NCBI GenBank assembly: GCA_946618395.1
Contig: CAMOLD010000072.1
Location: 1-6,598, forward strand
DNA length: 6,598 nt
Direction of reading: 5' to 3'
Source of the DNA: an uncultured Clostridia bacterium
GTDB lineage: Bacteria > Bacillota > Clostridia > Oscillospirales > CAG-272
Both the position numbers and the translations under genes were made by a program. Within the stretch, counting starts at the first letter, position 1; the number at the start of each line of letters is the position of its first letter. This document shows, piece by piece, positions 1-5,032 of the stretch. Under the pieces are notes generated by a model. The model did not search any database and was not told the origin of the DNA. It was given only the letters and a program-made list of their open reading frames with translations.

Positions 1-67
1 TTTGCTCCCTTTCCCTGCGGAGAATGCCGCGCAACGGCGGAATTCGGGTTTTTCTTTCATTTTTCAT
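1..67 (-). CDS. Possible 5' end of a leftward gene, unidentified
   Basis: Reading leftward from an ATG at 67, the frame stays open to the window edge and gives a very basic N-terminus beginning MKNERKTRIPPLRG. An in-frame GTG at 103 and an ATG in another frame at 60 (MKEKPEFRRC...) are also open to the edge, so neither frame nor start is settled. The ribosome binding site is poor (GGAA just upstream). The main support is indirect: an extended -10 box pointing leftward at 138-130 and the absence of any convincing rightward coding sequence here. About 22 codons are too few to assign a family, and this could simply be non-coding. Confidence 0.25.
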   Translation of the reverse strand, partial: MKNERKTRIPPLRGILRREREQ

Positions 68-124
68 TGTTTCCGGTTTTTGCCTGCGTTTTTCAGCCTG
101 CACAAAAACTTTTCACTCTATAAA

Positions 125-150
125 TTCATATTATATCATGTAAATATGAA
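125..150. repeat. 8-bp perfect inverted repeat, possible operator
   Basis: TTCATATT (125-132) and AATATGAA (143-150) are perfect reverse complements separated by 10 bases, so the half-site centres lie 18 bp apart. This spacing would suit a dimeric helix-turn-helix regulator. The repeat overlaps the leftward -10 element, where a bound protein would block initiation. No T-tract follows, so it is not a terminator. The arms are AT-rich, so a chance origin cannot be excluded. Confidence 0.3.
130..138 (-). promoter_or_regulatory. Leftward extended -10 promoter element
   Basis: On the minus strand the sequence reads TGATATAAT: a perfect TATAAT (135-130) preceded by the TGn extension of extended -10 sigma-A promoters. 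No good -35 hexamer stands 16-18 bases upstream, which extended -10 promoters can tolerate. It would start transcription near 123, upstream of the possible leftward start at 67. In such AT-rich sequence a chance match is quite possible. Confidence 0.3.
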
Positions 151-216
151 CATAACGTGAATTTGCTCGAAAAAATACGCGGCAGCTTCCCTTTTTGCGA
201 AAAAAACGGGTTTGCT

Positions 217-245
217 GTATAAATCCGCTCCAAACGGTAAAAAAT
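217..245 (+). promoter_or_regulatory. Sigma-F-like promoter of the SpoIIQ-like gene
   Basis: GTATA (217-221) and GGTAAAAAAT (236-245) are separated by 14 bases. The forespore sigma-F pattern in Bacillus is roughly GYATA, about 15 bases, then GGnnAnAnT. The match is good at the -35 and at the GG plus A-rich -10, one base short in spacing and imperfect at the last T. It lies about 60 bases before the ATG at 308. spoIIQ is a classic sigma-F target in B. subtilis, so the site and the gene identification support each other. Confidence 0.45.
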
Positions 246-307
246 GAAACCGGAGACAAAAACCCTTTGCTATCCGAAAACTTCATGCCAAAAAAGGAGC
301 AGTTATT

Positions 308-1093
308 ATGCCGAAAATGAATTCGCAAACCCCGAAAAATGATCCGCAGGAATCTAAACTGACCGAAAAACTGCGCTCCCTGCGCGTCAACCGCGTTGTC
401 TTTCTGGTTGCCATTGCCATTTTGGTCACGCTTTCGTTGATCCTGATGATTACTGCCATTGCCAACCGCGCACGCAAACAACAGGCGCAGGACGTTTTGA
501 ACCCGGTGACCGATACCCCGGTGGACAACACGAACCCCGAGCCCGACAGCGGGAAGACCGAGCCCGACAAAACGCCGGAGGATTCCAAACCCCAGCCCGA
601 GCCGCCCAAGCCCACCGTTCCAACGCTCTCGCTGCCGGTGGATAACGGCACGCTTTTGCAAACGCACAGCGTAGAAATTCAGGTGTTCTCGCGCACCATG
701 CAAGACTTTCGCGTGCACACGGGCATTGACCTGGCAACCGAGGCGGGCGCGCCCGTTCTTGCCGCCGCCGACGGAACAATCGCCCGCATTTGGGACGACC
801 CCATGATGGGCAAATGCCTTGCCGTTTCGCACGCTGCCGACTCGCAAACCATTTATAAAAACCTTGCCCCCGACCTTGCCGAAGGGATTGCCGAAGGGGT
901 GAGCGTTCTGCGCGGTCAGCGCATTGGAACGGTTGGGGAAAGCGCGATGGCGGAGATTGCCGAGGAGCCGCATTTGCACTTGGAAATGACGGTTGGCGGC
1001 GAGGCGATTGACCCCTTGGACTATTTCCCTGCCGCGGCGATTTCCTCGATTTCCACCGATACCACCTATGAAGACAGCGACAGTGAAAAATAA
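308..1093 (+). CDS. SpoIIQ-like membrane-anchored M23 (LytM) domain protein
   Basis: A 261-residue protein with a short cytoplasmic N-terminus, one membrane segment (about 29-52), a Pro/Asp/Glu-rich linker (about 66-105) and an M23/LytM domain (about 110-240). The zinc motif HTGID (His137, Asp141) and the HLH motif (His222, His224) are intact. The usual YxHL histidine is Asn in YKNL (183-186), a change I associate with SpoIIQ-type proteins; this is from memory. Topology, length and the stretch EEPHLHLEM resemble clostridial SpoIIQ. In sporulators SpoIIQ sits in the forespore membrane and binds SpoIIIAH across the intermembrane space, joining mother cell and forespore during engulfment. The start follows AAGGAG by 8 bases. 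A sigma-F-like promoter precedes the gene and a terminator follows it. It could instead be another anchored M23 cell-wall hydrolase; M23 membership itself is secure. Confidence 0.8.
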   Translation: MPKMNSQTPKNDPQESKLTEKLRSLRVNRVVFLVAIAILVTLSLILMITAIANRARKQQAQDVLNPVTDTPVDNTNPEPDSGKTEPDKTPEDSKPQPEPPKPTVPTLSLPVDNGTLLQTHSVEIQVFSRTMQDFRVHTGIDLATEAGAPVLAAADGTIARIWDDPMMGKCLAVSHAADSQTIYKNLAPDLAEGIAEGVSVLRGQRIGTVGESAMAEIAEEPHLHLEMTVGGEAIDPLDYFPAAAISSISTDTTYEDSDSEK

Positions 1094-1108
1094 AAATCAA
1101 TTGTTTGC

Positions 1109-1143
1109 AAGCGGATTTTCAAGCGAAAATCCGCTTCTTTTTG
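1109..1143 (+). terminator. Intrinsic terminator after the SpoIIQ-like gene
   Basis: A perfect 12-bp stem (1109-1120 with 1125-1136), closed by the 4-base loop AAGC, is followed by CTTTTTG. It begins 15 bases after the stop codon and separates this gene from the ECF gene, which has its own promoter. Confidence 0.9.
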
Positions 1144-1166
1144 TGAAAAAAACAGAAAAAAAGGGG

Positions 1167-1195
1167 TTGAAAAAAAGGGGGAAGGGTGTTATAAT
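1167..1195 (+). promoter_or_regulatory. Near-consensus sigma-A promoter for the ECF S-component gene
   Basis: TTGAAA (1167-1172), a 17-base spacer and a perfect TATAAT (1190-1195) form a near-ideal housekeeping promoter. Transcription would start near 1202, giving a leader of about 38 bases before the ATG at 1240. That is too short for most riboswitches, so expression is probably high and not controlled by a 5' RNA element. Confidence 0.8.
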
Positions 1196-1239
1196 TGGAG
1201 CGTATGTTTACTTTTTTGATATAAAGGAGTCGTTTTTCT

Positions 1240-1845
1240 ATGGCAATGCAAAATAAAAACCGGATCGAAATGCTGGTGGGCACCGCAATTCTGACGGCGC
1301 TTGTGGTGGTGCTTCAAGTGTTTGCCTCCGGCGTTAAAATCGGTCCCGTTTCTTTCACCTTCTCGCTGGTGCCCATCGTTTTGGGCGCGGTTCTTTACGG
1401 TCCGGTTTCGGGCGCTTTTTTGGGCGGCGTGTTTGGATTGGTCGTCACCATTGCCACCGTTACCGGAGCCGACATCGGCGCCTACATGATGTTTGAAAAG
1501 CTGCCTTTTTTGACGGTGCTGCTCTGCATGGTCAAAGGCATTGCGGCGGGGCTGGTCTCCGGATTTGTCTGCCGCGCGTTCGGCAAACGCGGATACCGCC
1601 TGCCCGGTATTTTTGTTGCCGCCGTTGCCTGCCCGATTGTGAACACCGGCATTTTCTGCCTGGCCCTGTTTGCATTTTACCGCGACGTTGCAACCGTCTG
1701 GATGGGCAGCACAACCTATTCCAACCTGTTTATTTACGTTCTTTTGGGAATTGTTGGAGTCAACTTTTTGGTGGAGCTTGCCACCAACGTCATCCTTGCC
1801 CCCGGCATTGAGCGCGTGATTTACGCCGTGCGGAAACGGCATTGA
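1240..1845 (+). CDS. ECF transporter S component, substrate unassigned
   Basis: A 201-residue, very hydrophobic protein with about six predicted membrane helices and a basic C-terminus (VRKRH). Helix 1 carries an Ala-xxx-Ala pair (Ala16, Ala20), the small-residue motif through which S components contact the shared EcfT subunit. The block FSLVPIVLGAVLYGP (about 41-55), followed by a Gly-rich helix, is typical of the ECF S-component family that includes vitamin-binding members. S components capture a vitamin or similar small molecule outside the cell and release it inside, using a shared EcfA-EcfA'-EcfT energising module. No such module lies here, so it would be supplied from elsewhere (group II ECF). 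Substrate cannot be read from the sequence: no riboswitch or pathway gene is adjacent. The start follows AAAGGAGT by 9 bases. Confidence 0.82.
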   Translation: MAMQNKNRIEMLVGTAILTALVVVLQVFASGVKIGPVSFTFSLVPIVLGAVLYGPVSGAFLGGVFGLVVTIATVTGADIGAYMMFEKLPFLTVLLCMVKGIAAGLVSGFVCRAFGKRGYRLPGIFVAAVACPIVNTGIFCLALFAFYRDVATVWMGSTTYSNLFIYVLLGIVGVNFLVELATNVILAPGIERVIYAVRKRH

Positions 1846-1850
1846 TGAAC

Positions 1851-1890
1851 CAACCGCTTTTGCAGTTGTTTGCGGAAGCGGTTGTTTTTT
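1851..1890 (+). terminator. Intrinsic terminator between the ECF and MATE genes
   Basis: A 14-bp stem (1851-1864 with 1871-1884), including two G-U pairs, and a 6-base loop are followed directly by six T (1885-1890). It begins 5 bases after the ECF stop. Only 33 bases separate the T-tract from the MATE start, so the hairpin may act as a leaky terminator or attenuator within one transcript. Confidence 0.85.
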
Positions 1891-1904
1891 GATTTTTGAG
1901 GAAA

Positions 1905-1908
1905 GGAG
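1905..1908 (+). promoter_or_regulatory. Distant ribosome binding site of the MATE gene
   Basis: GGAG within AAAGGAGAGG is the only good Shine-Dalgarno match before the MATE gene, but it lies 15 bases from the ATG at 1924; the trailing AGG is 12 bases away. Other genes here have 6-9 bases. No in-frame start codon lies nearer, and the next Met (1954) has no site, so 1924 is kept. The long spacing may lower translation. Confidence 0.5.
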
Positions 1909-1923
1909 AGGCAAAAGCTTGGC

Positions 1924-3363
1924 ATGAACGCAGTGAAAAACAAAACCATCAACATGACCGAAGGACCTTTGTTTGTCAAGATTCTTCTTTTTACTCTGCC
2001 GGTCATGCTGACCAACCTTTTGCAAACCTTTTACAGTGCCGCCGATATGATGGTGGTCAGTCTTTCCGATGAGGAAAACGCCGTTGGCGCCATTGGAACC
2101 ACCAACGCAATGATCTACCTTGTGCTGAATATTTTTATGGGGCTTTCCATTGGAGCAAACGTGATTGTTGCCCGGCGGATTGGCGCCGGCGACCGCCGGG
2201 GCGTTTCCCGTGCCGTTCACACCTCGCTAATTGCCGGACTTGCGCTTGGAATTTTGGGCATCGGCGTTGGAATTCCGCTTGCCCGTCCGCTCCTTGCCAA
2301 ACTGGGCGCGCGCGACGATCTTTTGGACCTTGCCGTTCTTTACACAAAAATTCACTTTTTGGGGCTTCCCTTCATTTCGCTGACCAATTTTCTGATCTCG
2401 ATTTTCCGCGCAAAAGGAGATGCGCGAACCCCGTTCCGGGTGTTGACGGTTTCGGGACTTTTCAATGTTGGTTTTAATCTCTTTTTCGTTTTGGTAGTCA
2501 GGCTTTCGGTGGAAGGCGTTGCTTTGGCAACCGCCGCTTCCAACCTGCTTTCCACCATTCTTTTGCTCTGGCGGCTTTCAAAAAGCCGGGACGCCTGCCG
2601 CTTTTCGTTCCGCCGGTTGCGGTTTGATTTGCGCGCATTTCGCGATATGACGGTGGTCGGTCTTCCGGCAAGCTTGCAGGGCGTGCTGTTTTCCATTTCC
2701 AATATGATGATTCAATCCTCGGTTCTGCAAGTCAATAACGCGATGGTTTCGGCAAGCGAAACCTTTCAGCCCGTTGTCAGCGGGAACGCCGCGGCCTCCA
2801 ACCTGGAAGGCTTTGCCTATACTGCAACGAACTCGGTTTATCAAGCCGCCATCACCTTTACCGGGCAGAACGCCGGGGCGGGAAAATACCGCCGGGTTTG
2901 GCGCGTGATGGGATGCTGCTATTTGATTACAACACTGATTGGGTTGTTGTTCGGCTTGAGTTTTTACTTTTTGCGGCAACCCCTGCTTGCCCTTTACGGC
3001 ATTCACCCCGCCGAAGAGGGAACGCTGGCGCAAATGGCATACTACACCGCCTACCTGCGGACGCTTTACATGATGCCCCTCTATTTTTTGCTTGCCGCCA
3101 TGGAGGTCGGGTCGGGCATTCTGCGCGGCTTGGGACGGTCGTTTGTTTCCACCGCCGTTTCCCTTGTTGGCGTTTGCCTGTTCCGCATTATTTGGCTATC
3201 CACGGTTTTTCGCGCAACGGGAACGCTGGAAATGATTTATATTTCCTATCCAATCTCCTGGGCGGTGACCGCGCTGGTGCATTTTACCTGCTCCGCTCTC
3301 TTTTTGGTTCGAAAAATGAAACAAGCCGGCAAATCGGACGCGCCGGCGGAAACTTCCCTGTAA
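1924..3363 (+). CDS. MATE family multidrug/metabolite exporter
   Basis: A 479-residue, polytopic membrane protein of normal MATE length (about 12 helices in two MatE halves). The N-terminal signature runs MTEGPLFVKILLFTLPVMLT (11-30) and continues into a helix with Asp41. The first half has GLSIGANVIVARRIGAGD (73-90). The second half has the matching GQNAGAGKYRR (314-324) and RGLGRS (401-406), all typical of MATE exporters. These proteins use a Na+ or H+ gradient to push cationic or aromatic compounds out of the cell; the substrate cannot be told from sequence. The gene lies 78 bases after the ECF gene, across a terminator hairpin, without an obvious promoter of its own. The C-terminal tail (about 464-479) is short and polar. 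A strong terminator follows, shared with the convergent rsgA. Confidence 0.93.
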   Translation: MNAVKNKTINMTEGPLFVKILLFTLPVMLTNLLQTFYSAADMMVVSLSDEENAVGAIGTTNAMIYLVLNIFMGLSIGANVIVARRIGAGDRRGVSRAVHTSLIAGLALGILGIGVGIPLARPLLAKLGARDDLLDLAVLYTKIHFLGLPFISLTNFLISIFRAKGDARTPFRVLTVSGLFNVGFNLFFVLVVRLSVEGVALATAASNLLSTILLLWRLSKSRDACRFSFRRLRFDLRAFRDMTVVGLPASLQGVLFSISNMMIQSSVLQVNNAMVSASETFQPVVSGNAAASNLEGFAYTATNSVYQAAITFTGQNAGAGKYRRVWRVMGCCYLITTLIGLLFGLSFYFLRQPLLALYGIHPAEEGTLAQMAYYTAYLRTLYMMPLYFLLAAMEVGSGILRGLGRSFVSTAVSLVGVCLFRIIWLSTVFRATGTLEMIYISYPISWAVTALVHFTCSALFLVRKMKQAGKSDAPAETSL

Positions 3364-3368
3364 AAAGT

Positions 3369-3402
3369 AAAAGAAGCGCGTGCCGCGGCACGCGCTTCTT
3401 TT
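3369..3402. terminator. Bidirectional terminator: perfect 34-bp palindrome
   Basis: Bases 3369-3385 are the exact reverse complement of 3386-3402, centred on CCG|CGG, giving up to 17 pairs with no formal loop (a few central pairs must open). Rightward it ends in a run of T (3399-3405) that stops the MATE transcript. Leftward the complement reads TTTTAC then TTTTTA, stopping the rsgA transcript. It lies 5 bases after the MATE stop and 1 base beyond the rsgA stop. Confidence 0.92.
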
Positions 3403-3403
3403 T

Positions 3404-4405
3404 TTATTTCCATTTGGGTTTCTTTTTGAGGATTTGATAAAGCGAAAGGTAGGTTTCATGCCGGGAGTTTGCAATGGCTCCGGTTTTGACCGCTTCCACA
3501 ATGCCGCAACCCTCCTCCTTGGTGTGGGTGCAGTCGGTATAGCGGCATTTTCCAAGATAGGGCGCAAACTCGGGAAAGGTGAGCGGCAGATCTTCCAGAT
3601 CGAAAAAGTCGAACTGCTCAAAATCCAGCATGGTAAAGCCGGGGGTGTCGGCGATGTAACCGCAATCGGGCTCCCCGGAAAGCGGGTGAATTTCAATTTG
3701 CCGCGTGGTGTTTTTGCCGCGCGCAATGCGGCGGCTGACATCTCCTGTTTGGAAAGAAATTCCGGGGAACAGCTTGCCCAAAAGGGTGGATTTGCCAACC
3801 CCCGAAGCGCCGGCGAATGCCGCAAGTTTACCGCTCAGGTTATTTGCAATCCAGTCTTTCAGCGCGTCAATTCCCTCGCCGGTCTTTCCCACCGTGGAAA
3901 AGGTCAAAAATCCGGCACCGCGGTAAACGGCTTCCATTTCCTTTGCCTTTTCGGGCGCCAGGTCGCATTTGTTGACCACCACAACGGGCAGGATTTGATT
4001 GTGGACGGCGATACAAAGCAGTTTATCCAGCGTTCCAAAGTCGGGCGCCGGGACTGCGGCGGCAACCGTGACGAACAAAACGTCCAGATTTGCCATTGGC
4101 GGACGGATGAGGGCACTCCGGCGCGGAAAAATTTTGGAAATGACAATGCCGGTGCCGTCCGGCGACGGTTCGGGAATCCCGTTTTGAATGGTATAGGAGG
4201 TTTCGTCGTAGGTCACCTCGGCAAAATCGCCAACCAAAAGTCCCTCGCCGCGGCGCAAATTTCCCCTGCCGCGCGCAAAAACCGTCCTGCCGTCCAGCGG
4301 CTGTTCTTCATAGGGCTTGGGCACCGCCGCGGCGCATGCCGGCAGCAGCCTAACGCGGTAAAGTCCGCCAACGCCCCAAACCACGTATCCGTATCCTTTT
4401 GGCAT
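3404..4405 (-). CDS. rsgA: Ribosome small-subunit-dependent GTPase A
   Basis: A 333-residue circularly permuted GTPase that binds the immature 30S subunit near the decoding centre and helps the last assembly steps. An N-terminal OB-fold (about 1-70) is followed by NKCD (145-148, G4), the P-loop GASGVGKST (199-207, G1), NTT (232-234, G2) and DTPG (253-256, G3): the permuted order of this family. The zinc finger is complete: Cys287, Cys292, His294, Cys300. In G2 the usual His of RHTT/KHTT is Asn232. The loop joining the OB-fold to the GTPase domain (about 70-90) seems longer than usual. The start at 4405 is chosen over an upstream ATG at 4468 because it follows AGGAGA by 6 bases and begins the OB-fold, whereas 4468 would overlap the PASTA gene. 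It lies 17 bases downstream of that gene, probably in one operon. Confidence 0.95.
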   Translation of the reverse strand: MPKGYGYVVWGVGGLYRVRLLPACAAAVPKPYEEQPLDGRTVFARGRGNLRRGEGLLVGDFAEVTYDETSYTIQNGIPEPSPDGTGIVISKIFPRRSALIRPPMANLDVLFVTVAAAVPAPDFGTLDKLLCIAVHNQILPVVVVNKCDLAPEKAKEMEAVYRGAGFLTFSTVGKTGEGIDALKDWIANNLSGKLAAFAGASGVGKSTLLGKLFPGISFQTGDVSRRIARGKNTTRQIEIHPLSGEPDCGYIADTPGFTMLDFEQFDFFDLEDLPLTFPEFAPYLGKCRYTDCTHTKEEGCGIVEAVKTGAIANSRHETYLSLYQILKKKPKWK

Positions 4406-4422
4406 TCGGGTTCTCCTTTTCT

Positions 4423-4941
4423 TCAATCTTCCGGAGGAATGGCTCCGCCCGGAGAAACAGATAAACAAACGGTTGTTCCAACCTGCACCACGCTCCCGGC
4501 GGGAGGATTGGTTGCCGTGACCATGCCGGCGGCAGACGCCGAAGCGTCATCCTGCCGGGTGTTGACAACCAGCCCCATGCGGCGCAGTTCCGCCGCGGCA
4601 ACGCTGGCATTTTGCCCGACCAGGTCGGGCAGGGTCACCTTTTCGGGCCCCATGCTGACCACCACGCGCACCTGACAGCGCGCCTGATCCTCCCCGATTT
4701 TGCGGATGGAACCGGCTGGCGGCTCCTGCGAAAGGATGGTTCCGGCAGGGCTTTCGTCATAGCGGTATTCGGCGGTAACGGCAAAGCGATCGTCGGCGGC
4801 AAGCGTTTCCTCGGTCGTCCCGCAAAAATCCGGAACGGTGACGCGCTCGCCGCGCGGCCCCGCAATGCCGAACAGCGAATCCAGCACCACAAAGGAAAGC
4901 GCAAACGACAACAGATTGGCAAACAACAGTTTTTTCAGCAT
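4423..4941 (-). CDS. Membrane-anchored protein with two PASTA domains, no kinase
   Basis: A 172-residue protein: a short basic start (MLKK), one membrane segment (about 5-27) acting as signal anchor, then two PASTA domains outside the cell (about 33-98 and 101-165). Each has the VPDF.G/LPDLVGQ opening, a central helix and the EPPAGS/NPPAGS turn, and ends in VVVSMGP/LSVSPGG. PASTA domains bind peptidoglycan fragments or beta-lactams, usually on Ser/Thr kinases (PrkC/PknB) or penicillin-binding proteins. Here no kinase domain precedes the membrane segment, and only 91 bases separate the gene from rlmN. Its place before rsgA is where prkC sits in many Bacillota, so it may be the anchor and sensor left from a prkC-like gene, or an independent wall-binding protein. 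The start follows GGAG by 7 bases, and no other in-frame start exists before a stop at 4993-4995. Cys40, Cys89 and Cys159 are unusual for PASTA domains. Function unknown. Confidence 0.88.
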   Translation of the reverse strand: MLKKLLFANLLSFALSFVVLDSLFGIAGPRGERVTVPDFCGTTEETLAADDRFAVTAEYRYDESPAGTILSQEPPAGSIRKIGEDQARCQVRVVVSMGPEKVTLPDLVGQNASVAAAELRRMGLVVNTRQDDASASAAGMVTATNPPAGSVVQVGTTVCLSVSPGGAIPPED

Positions 4942-5032
4942 GGCAGTTCTCCGTTTTTTTGAGTGATGTAAAACGGGGAGTTGCGCCGCTGATCATAAAG
5001 CCTTTATAAATGCAAAAACTTTTCTTGATTTT

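Larger units (their letters stand above)
68..307. other. AT-rich intergenic control region upstream of the SpoIIQ-like gene
   Basis: No convincing coding sequence was found on either strand here. A long leftward open frame covering 979-131 is antisense to the M23 gene, and its low-complexity Arg/Gly/His-rich translation marks it as a shadow. The region holds an 8-bp inverted repeat at 125-150, a leftward extended -10 at 138-130 and a rightward sigma-F-like promoter at 217-245. A good ribosome binding site (AAGGAG, 294-299) serves the gene starting at 308. It is best read as a divergent promoter region. Confidence 0.5.

Noticed and set aside
131..979. Leftward open frame of 282 codons across the SpoIIQ-like gene
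   Set aside because: It is antisense to a clear M23 domain, and its Arg/Gly/His-rich translation has no recognisable family.
1094..1239. Riboswitch before the ECF gene
   Set aside because: The space is taken up by a terminator and a promoter, leaving too short a leader for a known vitamin riboswitch.
993..1256. Rightward open frame of 87 codons overlapping the M23 gene end
   Set aside because: It runs through the terminator hairpin and the sigma-A promoter, has no ribosome binding site and resembles no protein.
1189..2220. Leftward open frame of 343 codons across the ECF and MATE genes
   Set aside because: It spans two membrane-protein genes and the terminator between them; its His/Asn/Gly/Lys-rich, low-complexity translation is typical of an antisense shadow.
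3380..4675. Long rightward open frame (431 codons) antisense to rsgA and part of the PASTA gene
   Set aside because: It covers two well-supported leftward genes and crosses the terminator, and its translation shows no domain. It arises from codon bias on the opposite strand.
4951..4976. 7-bp inverted repeat (CCGTTTT/AAAACGG) next to the PASTA gene ribosome binding site
   Set aside because: The 12-base loop and short AT-rich stem make a stable RNA structure doubtful; probably chance, though it abuts the GGAG.
4942..5032. Gap between rlmN and the PASTA gene as a remnant of prkC or prpC
   Set aside because: The translations of this 91-base gap show no kinase or phosphatase motif, and no clear promoter or terminator was found.
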